The notes beneath the pieces are model-generated. The model saw only the letters and a program-made list of their open reading frames with translations, searched no databases and was not told the origin of the DNA. A stretch of 64,000 nt of DNA. Source: Methylocystis rosea SV97. GTDB lineage: Bacteria > Pseudomonadota > Alphaproteobacteria > Rhizobiales > Beijerinckiaceae. Numbering within the stretch: position 1 is the stretch's first letter; each line of letters begins with the position of its first letter. The stretch covers positions 682,001-746,000 of the forward strand of contig NZ_KB889963.1 in NCBI RefSeq assembly GCF_000372845.1, read 5' to 3'. The position numbers were made by a program, and so were the translations under genes. Below, piece by piece: positions 36,223 to 45,520 of this stretch.

Positions 36223-37400
36223 TTCGAGGTTCCGTCAGGCGCGAGGCCGCGCGCGTCTGCGGCTGAATCGAGAAAGCCGCGCGTCGTCGCAATGAACATC
36301 GGCTCGTGCAGCAGGAACGCGTCGTGCCCCTTGTCGGATTCGATTTCGACGAAAGACACCGAGGCGCCGCCGGCGTTGAGCGCGTGAACGATGGCGCGCG
36401 AGTCGGAGGTGGGATAGAGCCAGTCCGACGTGAAGGAGACGACGCAAAAGCGCGTCTTGGTGTCCTTGAAGGCCATGGCCAGCGAACCGCCATAGTCGGC
36501 GGCAAGATCAAAGTAGTCGCAGGCGCGGGTGACAAAGAGATAGGAATTGGCGTCGAAGCGCTCGACGAAGGCGAGGCCCTGGTAGCGCAGATAGTTCTCG
36601 ACCTGAAAATCCGCGTCGAAGGAGAAGGTCGGCGCGCTGCGGTCCTGCAGCTTGCGGCCGAACTTACGCTGCAGCGCCGCTTCCGAGAGATAGGTGATAT
36701 GCGCCGACATGCGCGCCACCGCGAGTCCCTTCTCGGGCCGCACGCCTTGCTCTTGATAGCGTCCCGAGCGCCAGTCCGGATCGGCCATCACCGCCTGTCG
36801 GCCGACTTCGTGGAAGGCGATGTTTTGGGCCGAATGTTTGGCGGCGGTGGCGATCGGCATGGCCGAGAAGACCCGCTCCGGATAGCTCGCCGCCCATTGC
36901 AGCACCTGCATGCCGCCCATCGAGCCGCCGGCGACGCAAAACAGCGTGTCGATGCCGAGATGATCGATGAGCATCGCCTGCGCGCGCACCATGTCGCGGA
37001 TCGTGACGACGGGGAAATCGACGCCATAGGGCTTGCCGGTCGTTGGATTGATCGACGCCGGGCCGGTCGTGCCCATGCAGCCGCCGACGACATTCGAGCA
37101 GATCAGGAAATAGCGATCCGTGTCGAAGGGCTTGCCGGGTCCCACCATCGCCTCCCACCAGCCGGGCTTGCCGGTGACGGGATTTACGCCCGCGGCATAT
37201 TGGTCGCCGGTGAGCGCATGGCACAGCAAAATGGCGTTGCTGCGCGCGGCGTTGAGCGTTCCACGGGTCTCGTAAGCGATCGTGAGCGGCGCGATGCGGC
37301 CGCCGCCGTCTGTCAGAAGCGGTCGGTCGGGCTGAAAGACGACGGTTTTCGGTGCGAAGCCCTCGCCGCAGGCCGGCCGCGCTTCTGACAATACGGACAA
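36219..37400 (-). CDS. metX: Homoserine O-acetyltransferase
   Basis: 393 residues, TTG start at 37400 with tagga upstream. Alpha/beta-hydrolase fold with nucleophile Ser160 in GGSMGGMQ, oxyanion region [11 protein letters not shown], Asp in FTSDWLYPT and His in [10 protein letters not shown]. It transfers acetyl from acetyl-CoA to homoserine, committing to methionine. Members of MetX can also use succinyl-CoA; residues deciding this were not examined. No SAM-II riboswitch is seen upstream, where it often occurs in this order; a palindrome is present instead. Confidence 0.95.
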   Translation of the reverse strand: MSVLSEARPACGEGFAPKTVVFQPDRPLLTDGGGRIAPLTIAYETRGTLNAARSNAILLCHALTGDQYAAGVNPVTGKPGWWEAMVGPGKPFDTDRYFLICSNVVGGCMGTTGPASINPTTGKPYGVDFPVVTIRDMVRAQAMLIDHLGIDTLFCVAGGSMGGMQVLQWAASYPERVFSAMPIATAAKHSAQNIAFHEVGRQAVMADPDWRSGRYQEQGVRPEKGLAVARMSAHITYLSEAALQRKFGRKLQDRSAPTFSFDADFQVENYLRYQGLAFVERFDANSYLFVTRACDYFDLAADYGGSLAMAFKDTKTRFCVVSFTSDWLYPTSDSRAIVHALNAGGASVSFVEIESDKGHDAFLLHEPMFIATTRGFLDSAADARGLAPDGTSK

Positions 37401-37422
37401 GCGATCATCCTAGCGTTCGATA

Positions 37423-37443
37423 TGCCGAACAATTCGTTCGGCA
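37423..37443. promoter_or_regulatory. Palindrome upstream of metX, possible operator
   Basis: Perfect 8-base arms tgccgaac / gttcggca around aattc, 23-43 bases before the metX start. On the minus strand a ttgaca box lies at 37468-37473, and the palindrome falls about where transcription should begin. It could be a repressor site or an mRNA hairpin. Confidence 0.55.
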
Positions 37444-37541
37444 ACATCGATGCGCCCGGCGGAGGTGTCAAGCGCCGCGCGGCGGCGCACAAGGTTTCGA
37501 ATCCAGATTATCGAGACGTCATCTCGCCGCGTCATCTCCCC

Positions 37542-37573
37542 CGTCATGGCCGCGCTTGTCGCGGCCATCCACG
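37542..37573. repeat. Dispersed palindrome (cgtcatggcc...ggccatccacg), copy 2
   Basis: Inverted copy of the element at 6245-6276, with the same cgcgcttgtcgcg centre. It lies between metX and an acetyltransferase remnant. Confidence 0.82.
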
Positions 37574-37647
37574 CGATGACGCGATCTAAATGTGACAACA
37601 TGAGCCGAACATGCCGTCTCCGCGCGAGGCATTTCGCGATGTCCCGG

Positions 37648-37679
37648 CGTGGATGGCCGGGACAAGCCCGGCCATGACG
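37648..37679. repeat. Dispersed palindrome (cgtggatggcc...ggccatgacg), copy 3
   Basis: Same element in direct orientation to copy 1, with centre ggggacaagcccgg. Together with copy 2 it forms an inverted pair 75 bases apart. Confidence 0.82.
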
Positions 37680-37719
37680 GCTGAAGCTAGGCTGAAATTA
37701 ACCCGAGGTCGAAGCCATG

Positions 37720-38056
37720 CGGCGGCGCCAGGGCCGGGCTGCCGCCGGCGGCGACGAAAAAGCTGCCCCGCTATCCCGTGCCGCCGGCCATGCTGATCGG
37801 CCTGCTCGCCGTCGCGACGAAACGCCAGGGACAGGGCCAAGGGCTTGAGCTTGGGCGCGCCCTCATCGCCGACGCCATCACCCGCACGGAAAGCCTTCGC
37901 GTCGGCGGTTATGCGCTGATCGTGGACGCCAAAGACGAACGCGCGAGCGCCTTTTACGCAGCGAACGGCTTCGCCTCAATTCCCGACGAAGCCCGGCGGA
38001 TGTTTCTGCCAATGGCGACCGCGCTGCAGCTTCTGGAAAGCGAGCGGCGCGGGTGA
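37720..38056 (+). pseudogene. Remnant of a GNAT acetyltransferase (toxin-like), 5' end missing
   Basis: The frame reads LPPAATKKLPRYPVPPAMLIGLLAV, then GRALIADAITRT, YALIVDAKDERASAFYAANGF and LPMATALQLLE. This is the C-terminal half of the GNAT acetyltransferases that pair with DUF1778 antitoxins (TacT-like): the LPRYPVP and VDAKD motifs are diagnostic. The N-terminal half and any antitoxin are absent, and the acetyl-CoA loop is altered (KRQGQGQGLELGRA). The longest open frame with a start codon begins at GTG 37778. A dead remnant is most likely. Confidence 0.75.
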
Positions 38057-38233
38057 GCCGCTGTCTTGCGAAAGCTCCAATCTTTATCAAAGGCGCGTAG
38101 CCCTGATCAGGGAACCGCTTAAGGCGAACCCGCCTTTTTGGCGTGAGTTAGAGCTGTTTACGGAAACTACCTGCGTGTGGAATAGAGCAATCGTCGAAAT
38201 CTCCAAAAGACATAAAACGTGGGTGCTGTATCG

Positions 38234-38893
38234 ATGTCTCGATTGTTCACTTACACGATCCGAATTGACGACGGGGCAGCACCTAATCCGTTTCATGGCA
38301 TGTGTTCGCTGGCTATTTGTAAACCGAGGATTCGTAGCACGGCAAAAGAAGGTGACTGGGTTGCAGGTCTAGGTTCAAAATTCGCGCAAAGCGGAGATCT
38401 AAGCCAGCGCCTTGTGTACGCGATGCGCGTTGACGAGGTTTTGTCGTTGGAAGCCTATGACAGGCAAGCTCCCGCGAGATGGCCGCATCGAATACCAAAT
38501 ACAGGCAGCGCTGATTTATCAGAGCGGCTTGGCGATTGTATCCATGACTTTTCTCAGGGGAGACCCGTGCAGCGTTCCAGCGTTCATGGTCCACAAAACA
38601 TGGAGATCGATCTGAGCGGAAAGAATGCCCTTGTTTCGTGCCATTTTTACTATTTCGGCAGTCGGGCCATCAGGGTACCTGATGACCTGCTGCCCATTTG
38701 TCATCAAAACCAAGGGCACAAGAGCGACAGTAACGCACCTTACTTTGATCAATTTGTGAGTTGGCTACACAAATTAAATCTATCGCATGGTCAACTCGGC
38801 TGGCCCGATCATATCGTTGACTGGACGGCAATTCCGTCCTGTGGGGGATGTATCGAGCGAAAGCTAGATGCTGAAAGTGACGAGACCTGTTGA
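38234..38893 (+). CDS. Nucleotide modification associated domain 2 (Nmad2) protein
   Basis: 219 residues from ATG 38234. The N-terminal block LFTYTIRIDDGAAPNPFHGMCSL followed by AICKPRIRSTAKEGDWVAGLGS, then LVYAMRVDEVLSLEAY, FYYFGSRAIRVPDDL and the C-terminal DWTAIPSCGGC pattern match the Nmad2 family, predicted from gene neighbourhoods to act in synthesis or handling of modified DNA bases. Its catalytic activity has not been shown to my knowledge. Base composition is visibly less GC-rich than the neighbours, and it stands alone beside a pseudogene, both signs of transfer. Confidence 0.78.
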   Translation: MSRLFTYTIRIDDGAAPNPFHGMCSLAICKPRIRSTAKEGDWVAGLGSKFAQSGDLSQRLVYAMRVDEVLSLEAYDRQAPARWPHRIPNTGSADLSERLGDCIHDFSQGRPVQRSSVHGPQNMEIDLSGKNALVSCHFYYFGSRAIRVPDDLLPICHQNQGHKSDSNAPYFDQFVSWLHKLNLSHGQLGWPDHIVDWTAIPSCGGCIERKLDAESDETC

Positions 38894-39059
38894 AGTTCCT
38901 TGTTGGAGATCCTGCAAAATCCAGGACAGGAACATAGGCCTCCTCTCCTGACCAACGCCTCGACACCTCGGCGTGCTCCGGTCTTTTCGGGCTCGGTGCA
39001 ATAGTCTGCATAGCAACGAGATAGGCTCTACGCGAACCCGCATCGATCCCTTGCGCCCC

Positions 39060-39878
39060 TCAATCGAAAAACGTCGGCGGCGGCTCGCCCGGCGGCGGGG
39101 CGCTCATCGTCTCCACCGCGGCGGCGAGCTGCGCGAGATCTTCGGGGCGGGACAGCCGATGATCGCCGTCAGCGATGAAGGTCAGCGTCACGGGATCGGC
39201 GTTCAGATGCTCGACGATCGTCAGCGCATGCCGCCAGGGCACGGCGTCATCGCGCATGCCCTGCAGAATATGCACGCGCGCATGGGCGCGCATGAGGCCG
39301 CCGAGCAGCAGATGATGGCGCCCCTCTTCGATCAGCCGCCTTGTGACCGGCCCGTGATCCGGCTCCTTGGCGGGCAATACGCCCTTTTCCATGAGTTCGC
39401 GGCGGGTCGCTTCGTCGAAACCTTCCCACATCAGCGCCTCGGTGAAGTCGACCGCCGGCGCGAGCAGGATCAGTCCGGCGAGCCGGGCGCTCTCGCCTCT
39501 CGCGGCGAGCCTGCGCGCCAGAAGCAGCGCGATCCAGCCGCCCATCGAACTGCCGAGGACGATCTGCGGCCCTTGCGTCGAGCGCTCGAAAACGGCGAGG
39601 CTCTGCTCCAGCCAGTCGCCAATGCAACCCTCCTCGAAACGTCCCGCCGAGCGGCCATGGCCCGAATAGTCGAAGCGCAGGAAGGCGCGCCCCCGCGCTT
39701 TTGCCCATTCGTCGAGAAAGCTCGCCTTGGTTCCGTCCATATCGGAGGCGAAGCCTCCAAGCCAGACGAGGCCCGGCGCGTTGCCGGCCTCGGCCGTCGC
39801 GGCGCGCCATCGCCGCGCGATGCGCCAGGCGCCGCCCGCAGGATTGGGAATGTCGAGGAAGTCGAGCGTGTCGGACAA
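39060..39878 (-). CDS. Alpha/beta hydrolase, ABHD10-like
   Basis: 272 residues. Nucleophile elbow GSSMGG with Ser111, GGFASDMDGTKA as the oxyanion region, RFDYSGHGRS, and a late GDHRLSRPEDL with the catalytic His. This pattern matches alphaproteobacterial homologues of the mitochondrial ABHD10 acyl-protein thioesterase. No signal peptide. It is divergent from the glycosyltransferase gene. Confidence 0.88.
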   Translation of the reverse strand: MSDTLDFLDIPNPAGGAWRIARRWRAATAEAGNAPGLVWLGGFASDMDGTKASFLDEWAKARGRAFLRFDYSGHGRSAGRFEEGCIGDWLEQSLAVFERSTQGPQIVLGSSMGGWIALLLARRLAARGESARLAGLILLAPAVDFTEALMWEGFDEATRRELMEKGVLPAKEPDHGPVTRRLIEEGRHHLLLGGLMRAHARVHILQGMRDDAVPWRHALTIVEHLNADPVTLTFIADGDHRLSRPEDLAQLAAAVETMSAPPPGEPPPTFFD

Positions 39879-40015
39879 GCTGGTTCACTCAGGTTCACTT
39901 GGGATCGAAGAGGCGACGCGATTGGAAATAGGCGGTTCGCTCATAGTTGGTAAAGGATCTCGCAACAGAATGCCGCAGCCGGACGCTTCTGTCCGAGGCG
40001 CGCGTTAGCCCAGCG

Positions 40016-41218
40016 ATGTCGCAACAAACCGCCACGATCGCCGCCCCCGGCCAGCGACTCGCCGGACGAACGATCCTGCAGATCGTGCCCGATCTCCAGT
40101 CGGGCGGGGCGGAGCGCGCGACGGTGGACGTGGCCGAGGCTTTAAGCCGGGTCGGCGCCCGCTGTCTTGTGGCGTCGCGCGGCGGCCGCATGGTCAGCGA
40201 GTTGCAGTCGAAAGGCGGCGTCTGGGCGCCGTTTCCGGCGGCGACGAAAAATCCCTTCGCGATGGCGCTGAATTCGGTGCGGCTTGCGCGAATCATCCGC
40301 GACGAAGGCGTCGACATCGTGCATGCGCGCTCGCGCGCCCCCGCCTGGGTCGCCTATTACGCGACGCGTCAGACCGGCGCGAAGCTGGTCACCACCTATC
40401 ACAGCGCCTATAGCGGCGCGTCGGCGATCAAGCAGCGCTACAACGCCATCATGTCGGCGGGCGATGCGGTGATCGCCATCTCGGAATTCGCCGCCCAGCG
40501 CATCCGGGAATTGCATCCGGAAAGCGCGGAGCGGATTGTGGTCATCCCGCGCGGCGCGGATCTGCGCGCCTTCGCGCCCGCCGCCGTCGACCGGCGCCGC
40601 GTCGAACGCCTGCGCGCGGCGTGGGGCGTCGCGGCGCATGATCGCGTCGTGCTGCTGCCGTCGCGGCTTTCGGCGCGCAAAGGCCATTCGGTTCTGGTCG
40701 AGGCGACCAAGCGGCTGATCAAGCAAGGAATCTGCGATCTGCGCGTCATTTTCGTCGGCGACCCGCACAGCGATTCCACGCGCCGCGCCCTCGATACGCA
40801 GATCGAGCACGCCGGCCTGAGCGACGTCGTTCGCAACGCCGGCTACTGCGAAGACATGCCCGCCGCCTATATGGCCGCGGCCGTCATTGTCGCGCCGGCG
40901 ACGGAGCCGGAGGCGTTCGGGCGGATCGCTGTTGAAGCGCAGGCGATGGGGGCGCCGGTGATCATCTCCGATATCGGCGCCGCGCCGGAGATCGTCCTGG
41001 CGCCGCCGCAGACCCCGCGCCATCTTGCGACTGGATGGCGGACGCCGCCCGGCGATCCGGTCGCCTTGGCCGACGCCATCGCAGAGGCGCTGAGCCTGCA
41101 GGCCTCGGCGCATGACGACCTCGCGCTGCGGGCGCGCCGAAACGCGCAGGAGCGCTTCTCGGTGGAGGAGATGCAGCGCGCCACGCTGCAGGTCTATGAG
41201 CGTCTGCTCGGGCTCTAG
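40016..41218 (+). CDS. Family 4 glycosyltransferase (GT-B)
   Basis: 400 residues from ATG 40016; the frame is open to 39947. The N-terminal domain has IVPDLQSGGAERATVDVAEAL, the C-terminal domain the nucleotide-sugar site VVLLPSRLSARKGHSVLVEA and EPEAFGRIAVEAQAMGAPVIISDIGAAPEIV, with the EPEAFG variant of the EX7E motif. It probably builds lipopolysaccharide or capsule from a nucleotide sugar, but no polysaccharide cluster is adjacent. Confidence 0.92.
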   Translation: MSQQTATIAAPGQRLAGRTILQIVPDLQSGGAERATVDVAEALSRVGARCLVASRGGRMVSELQSKGGVWAPFPAATKNPFAMALNSVRLARIIRDEGVDIVHARSRAPAWVAYYATRQTGAKLVTTYHSAYSGASAIKQRYNAIMSAGDAVIAISEFAAQRIRELHPESAERIVVIPRGADLRAFAPAAVDRRRVERLRAAWGVAAHDRVVLLPSRLSARKGHSVLVEATKRLIKQGICDLRVIFVGDPHSDSTRRALDTQIEHAGLSDVVRNAGYCEDMPAAYMAAAVIVAPATEPEAFGRIAVEAQAMGAPVIISDIGAAPEIVLAPPQTPRHLATGWRTPPGDPVALADAIAEALSLQASAHDDLALRARRNAQERFSVEEMQRATLQVYERLLGL

Positions 41219-41296
41219 TTGAAGTCATCAGCTCCGTTCGTGCTGACGGCAAACTCTACAACGCAGCAACGGCGACACCTGAGTTGCGACCGCCAA

Positions 41297-41596
41297 TCAT
41301 CCCTCGGGGAACAGCAACGGTTCATAGTTCATGGCGCCATGCAGCACATGGATCACATCAACCGTTTCAATCCCGACCCGATAGAAAATGAGATAATTGC
41401 CGTGGACGCGACGGCGGATCCCGGCGTGTTCATAGCGCGCCACGAGCGGAAATCGTTTCGACATGTCGCCCAGTCCCTCGCACGCCTCCCGGAGCTCCCG
41501 CACGAACGTCACGGCGCTCTCGGGGCTTTCTTGCGCAATATGATCGCCGATCGATTCAAGATCGGCTTCGGCCTCCTGGGTTATGACAACAATCAT
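41297..41596 (-). CDS. parE: RelE/ParE-family toxin
   Basis: 99 residues: VITQEAEADLESIGDHIAQ, then VRELREACEGLGDMSKRFPLV, RRRVHGNYLIFYRVG and TVDVIHVLHGAMNYEPLLF. These are the strand and helix order of ParE/RelE superfamily toxins. The ParE-like residues rather than the RelE catalytic set seem present, so gyrase is the likelier target. It overlaps the antitoxin gene by four bases. Confidence 0.92.
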   Translation of the reverse strand: MIVVITQEAEADLESIGDHIAQESPESAVTFVRELREACEGLGDMSKRFPLVARYEHAGIRRRVHGNYLIFYRVGIETVDVIHVLHGAMNYEPLLFPEG

Positions 41597-41856
41597 CGGC
41601 GACGGGCTTGCGCCTTGGCCTTGAATTTAGCCTCCAAGCGATCGAACACCGCCTTCGCGGGCTGGGCGCGTCCGGCGTCAGCGTCGGCGATGCCCCTCGC
41701 AATCGAGGCGTCCAGAGCGGCAAGACGGGCCTCGCGCTCCTGAATGAGGCGAACCCCCTCGCGCAAGACTTCGCTCTTTGAGTTGTAGCGGCCCGACGCC
41801 ACCAGCTTGGCGACGAAGGCCTCGAGCTGGCTTCCCAAGTCTGCGCTGATGGCCAT
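41593..41856 (-). CDS. parD: ParD-type ribbon-helix-helix antitoxin
   Basis: 87 residues. MAISADLGSQLEAFVAKLVASGRYNSKSEVLREGVRLIQERE is the ribbon-helix-helix DNA-binding part; the rest is a flexible toxin-binding tail ending in basic residues. A strong aaggagga precedes the ATG by about 8 bases. It forms an operon with the ParE toxin, antitoxin first, and is expected to repress it. Confidence 0.93.
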   Translation of the reverse strand: MAISADLGSQLEAFVAKLVASGRYNSKSEVLREGVRLIQEREARLAALDASIARGIADADAGRAQPAKAVFDRLEAKFKAKAQARRR

Positions 41857-42107
41857 GACACGATCCTCCTTGTGGTTAACATGTCACGGACCAATAACTA
41901 TTATCAACCGTCACTGCGGGCGCGAGACACCCGCCGAATCGGATAGAATCCCGTCGTCAAACGGACGATCTCGCGCGCAGCGCCATGGTCGCGCCAGTCG
42001 GGCTTCCCTAAGCTCGCCCGGCGGCGCGACTCTTGCTGTTTCGTCGCCGATCGCCGCGTGACCCATTTATCCTTCGCTAAGGACCAGCGCGCGAACGACG
42101 AGGCGGC

Positions 42108-43964
42108 ATGACAGGCTCTTTGCATCTTGAATCCTATCGCGAGGCGCTGGTCTTTCTGGCCACGGCGGGGGTCGTCGTCCCGCTGTTTCATCGCATCAAG
42201 GTTTCGCCGGTGCTGGGCTTTCTCTTCGCCGGCGTCGTGCTTGGGCCGTTCGGACTCGGCCGCTTGGCGGGCGATCATGAATGGGCGCGCAATTTCACCA
42301 TCACCAATGTCGAAGGCGTGTCCAATCTCGCCGAATTCGGGCTGGTCTTCCTGCTGTTCATGATCGGCCTCGAACTTTCCTGGGAGCGACTTGCCCGCAT
42401 GCGGCGGCTCGTCTTCGGACTGGGCCTCGCGCAGGTCGTGGTGTGCGCAAGCGTGCTCGCGGCTGTGGGCTTCTATTATTTCCGCGTCGAACTCGGCCCC
42501 TCGATGTTGATGGGCATCGCCCTCGCCATGTCCTCGACGGCGGTGGTGCTGCCGGTGCTCGCCGAGGCGCGGCGCTTAAACAAGACGTCCGGCCGCGTCG
42601 CGTTCTCGGTGTTGTTGTTTCAGGACCTTGCCGTTGCGCCCGCGCTTTTTCTCGTTTCCGCGCTCGCCGAAGCCAAGAACGGCGGCTTCACGGGCGAACA
42701 GGCGGCGTGGGCGTTTGGGCGCGCCTTCCTCGCCATGGGCGCGCTGATCTTCATCGGACGGCTGCTGCTGCGTCCGCTGTTTCGCATGGTCGCGGCCGTG
42801 CAGCTGACCGAATTGTTCATGGCCGCCTGCCTACTCGTGGTCATCGGCGAGGCGGCGCTTTCGGCGGCCGCCGGATTCTCCATGGGCCTTGGCGCCTTCA
42901 TCGCCGGGCTGCTGCTGGCGGAAACGGAGTTCAGGCGCGAGGTCGAGGTGACGATCGAGCCGTTCAAGGGCCTGTTGCTGGGGCTCTTCTTCGTTTCGGT
43001 CGGCGCCGGTCTCGATATGGGGGCCGTCGCCGCGGATCCCGTTCCGATCTTCATATACGCCGCCGGGCTGATCGCGGTTAAGGGCGCGATCATCTTCGTT
43101 CTCGCGCGGCTCTTTGGCGTCGAATGGCGCCCCTCAGCCGAGGCGTCGCTGCTGTTGGCGCCGGGCGGCGAATTCGCCTTCGCGCTGCTGACCTCGGCGA
43201 TGGCCGTCGGCGTGCTGCCGGGTCACTATGGCGCCGACGCGATGATCGTCGTCACGATCAGCATTTTCGCCATTCCCCTTCTTGGCCGGATCGGCGCCGC
43301 TCTCGTCCCGCCGGCGACGGAAGCCGAGGACGAACAGCTTTATGCGGATCTCGCGCCGGCGGCCGAAGTCGCCGAGGACCGCGTCGTGGTCGTCGGGTAT
43401 GGCAGAATCGGCAGCCTTGTCGGCGAAATGCTGAAGCGCCACGACATCCCGTTCGTCGCCGTCGAAAACGTCGTGTCGCTGGTGACCGCGGGGCGCGAGG
43501 ACGGCGTCGAAATCTACTGGGGCAATGCGACGCGGCGCGAGTTCCTGATGCGTTGCGGCGTGGCGCAGGCCCGCGCGCTCGTCGTGACGATCGAGAATGT
43601 TCACGCGGCCGGAGAGATCGTCCGTCTGGCGCATGAAATCCGCGGCGATCTCACCATCGTCGCGCGGGCGCGCGACGCCGACCACGCCACCGAACTCTAC
43701 AAACTCGGCGCAACCGACGCGATACCCGAAACGGTCGAAGCCAGCCTGCAGCTCGCCGAAACCGTGCTCGTCGATATCGGCGTGCCGATGGGCTTCGTCA
43801 TCGCCTCGATCCACGAAAAGCGCGACGAGTTTCGCAAGCTGCTGCAGCCGTCCGACGACAAGACGCGCGCCCGGCACGCGGAGCGCAATCGAAAGATCAG
43901 GCGCGAGCATACGCGCCGGCGCATATCGGGACGCGCGGCGGAAGAGAGCGGGGAGGAGGCTTAG
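42108..43964 (+). CDS. Monovalent cation:proton antiporter-2 (KefB/KefC type) with RCK domain
   Basis: 618 residues. About 12-13 hydrophobic helices in the first 400 residues, including the CPA2 motifs LFMIGLELSW, AMSSTAVVLPVL and LLFQDLAVAPALFL. From about 425 an RCK/TrkA-N Rossmann domain follows (RVVVVGYGRIGSLVGEMLKRH), then a charged basic tail. KefB/C proteins release potassium in exchange for protons, often gated by glutathione adducts or nucleotides. An ancillary KefF/KefG is not seen nearby. Confidence 0.93.
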   Translation: MTGSLHLESYREALVFLATAGVVVPLFHRIKVSPVLGFLFAGVVLGPFGLGRLAGDHEWARNFTITNVEGVSNLAEFGLVFLLFMIGLELSWERLARMRRLVFGLGLAQVVVCASVLAAVGFYYFRVELGPSMLMGIALAMSSTAVVLPVLAEARRLNKTSGRVAFSVLLFQDLAVAPALFLVSALAEAKNGGFTGEQAAWAFGRAFLAMGALIFIGRLLLRPLFRMVAAVQLTELFMAACLLVVIGEAALSAAAGFSMGLGAFIAGLLLAETEFRREVEVTIEPFKGLLLGLFFVSVGAGLDMGAVAADPVPIFIYAAGLIAVKGAIIFVLARLFGVEWRPSAEASLLLAPGGEFAFALLTSAMAVGVLPGHYGADAMIVVTISIFAIPLLGRIGAALVPPATEAEDEQLYADLAPAAEVAEDRVVVVGYGRIGSLVGEMLKRHDIPFVAVENVVSLVTAGREDGVEIYWGNATRREFLMRCGVAQARALVVTIENVHAAGEIVRLAHEIRGDLTIVARARDADHATELYKLGATDAIPETVEASLQLAETVLVDIGVPMGFVIASIHEKRDEFRKLLQPSDDKTRARHAERNRKIRREHTRRRISGRAAEESGEEA

Positions 43965-43970
43965 CGCTCC

Positions 43971-45353
43971 CTACAACCTCCACAGTCCGAGCGCGATCGT
44001 CGCGAGGGTCAGCGGCGCACCCACCTTGAAATAGGTCCAGAAGCCGATCGTGACGCCAAGCGCGCGCGCCCGCTCGACGACGATGAGATTGGCGATCGAG
44101 CCGACGAGCGTGAAATTGCCGGCGAGCGTCGAGGCCATCGCCACAATCAGCCAGGCGCGCCTCGGATCGCTCAGTCCGACGATGAACGGTTTTAGCGCGA
44201 GGACCGCCGGCACATTGCTGACGATGTTGGACAGCACGGCGGAGACGAGCGCGAGCGTCGATGCGTCATCGAGTCGGAGCCGCCCGACATCCGCGATTTC
44301 TCCTGGCGTCAGCACGACCTTGTCGAAGGCGCCGACGACAATGAAGAGTCCGGCGAACATCAGGAGCAGCGGCCAGTCGATTTCGCTGTAGATTTTCTTC
44401 GAGCCGATGCGTCGCGTGAGCAGCAGCAGCCCGCCGGCGACGATCGCCGCTTTGGCGGGCGGAACGCCGGCGAAAAAGAACCCGATCATCGCCGCGGTGA
44501 TCAGCAGCGCTTTCGAGGCGAGCGCCGCATGAAAAGCGCGCGGCGCCGCGACGATCGGCGTCAGCTTCTCGCGCGAAAAGAATTCGCGCGGAAAAGCGAT
44601 CGCCACCAGAAGGATCGTGAGCGCGACGCCGGCGAGGGCGATCGGCCAGAGCGCCTCAGCGAAGTCGCCGTAGGAAATGCCCGAGGCGGCAGCGATGATC
44701 ATGTTTTGAGGATTGCCGGTGATCGTCGCGACGCTGCCGACATTGGAGGCGAGCGGGATCGACAGCACATAGGGCGTCGGATCGCGCTTCAGTCGCTGCG
44801 CCAAATCCACGACCAGCGGCGGCATGACGAGACAGATCGCGTCATTGACGAGAAAGGCGGAAAACAGCCCCGTCGCCGCGGCGACCGCCGCGAGCAGAAA
44901 AATCGGACGCCGCGCGACGTCCGCCAGCCAGTCGGCGGCGCGTCGGAAGAAGCCTGAAAGGCGCAGATTGGCGACGACGATCATCATGCCGAGCAGCAAA
45001 GTGATGGCGTCGAAATCGATGGACCGGTAGGCCTCGTCCAGCGTCAGAGCGCCGACGCCGATCATCAGGCTCGCGCCGAGCAGCGCGCCGCCGGCGCGGT
45101 CGAGCCGATAGTAGGGCAGCTTGCCGATCGCGAGCACGAGATAGGTCGCCGCGAAGATCGCTCCGACCGCCGCCGTCTGCGGCGTCGGCGTCGGCAGGCG
45201 GTTCACGAGCGACAGAAATTCGCCGAGGCCCAGGATCGCGACAGCGGCCAAGGCCGCGCTCCCCGCGACAATGATAGCGACGAGAATCCCAAGCCAGAGT
45301 GTGAGGAAAGGGCGGCGCGGGCGATTTGGCGCGGGCTCGGGCGAGGAAGACAT
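43971..45353 (-). CDS. SLC13/ArsB-like anion transporter
   Basis: 460 residues from ATG 45353, with about eleven hydrophobic segments. Family motifs: LLLGMMIVVANLRLSGFF, SAFLVNDAICLVMPPLV, SNVGSVATITGNPQNMIIA, and the second-half copy SNVPAVLALKPF. The SNxGSxAT(x)xGNPQN signature belongs to the ion transporter superfamily that includes ArsB and CitM. Substrate cannot be given from sequence: arsenite, sulfate or dicarboxylate are all possible. Convergent with the antiporter gene; divergent from the S24 repressor. Confidence 0.88.
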   Translation of the reverse strand: MSSSPEPAPNRPRRPFLTLWLGILVAIIVAGSAALAAVAILGLGEFLSLVNRLPTPTPQTAAVGAIFAATYLVLAIGKLPYYRLDRAGGALLGASLMIGVGALTLDEAYRSIDFDAITLLLGMMIVVANLRLSGFFRRAADWLADVARRPIFLLAAVAAATGLFSAFLVNDAICLVMPPLVVDLAQRLKRDPTPYVLSIPLASNVGSVATITGNPQNMIIAAASGISYGDFAEALWPIALAGVALTILLVAIAFPREFFSREKLTPIVAAPRAFHAALASKALLITAAMIGFFFAGVPPAKAAIVAGGLLLLTRRIGSKKIYSEIDWPLLLMFAGLFIVVGAFDKVVLTPGEIADVGRLRLDDASTLALVSAVLSNIVSNVPAVLALKPFIVGLSDPRRAWLIVAMASTLAGNFTLVGSIANLIVVERARALGVTIGFWTYFKVGAPLTLATIALGLWRL

Positions 45354-45481
45354 GCAACCCGGCAAGTTAGAGCGCGCGGCGTGGAAGACGACGCAGTGAG
45401 AAGAGGGTTATGGCGCCTGGCCTTGCGCGCGCCAAGCCGACAGCGCCGATTTCCTATTGTGCGGCATAGTTAATAGATATA

Positions 45482-45498
45482 TTCCTAGCTGCTAGGAA
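45482..45498. promoter_or_regulatory. Perfect 17-bp palindrome, candidate operator of the S24 repressor
   Basis: ttcctagc-t-gctaggaa, 22 bases before the repressor start. A -10-like tatatt (45478-45483) overlaps its left arm and a ttgtgc lies 15 bases further up, so a protein bound here would block the promoter. A partial ttccta lies at 45451. Confidence 0.75.
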
Positions 45499-45520
45499 AC
45501 TCTTCCGAACGCGGCCAGCC

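Noticed and set aside
37401-37541. SAM-II riboswitch upstream of metX
   Set aside because: The conserved ggtgatttg and gctaaa blocks are missing; only a simple palindrome is present.
41904-42278. Minus-strand frame before the antiporter
   Set aside because: Overlaps the antiporter start in antisense and lacks any motif.
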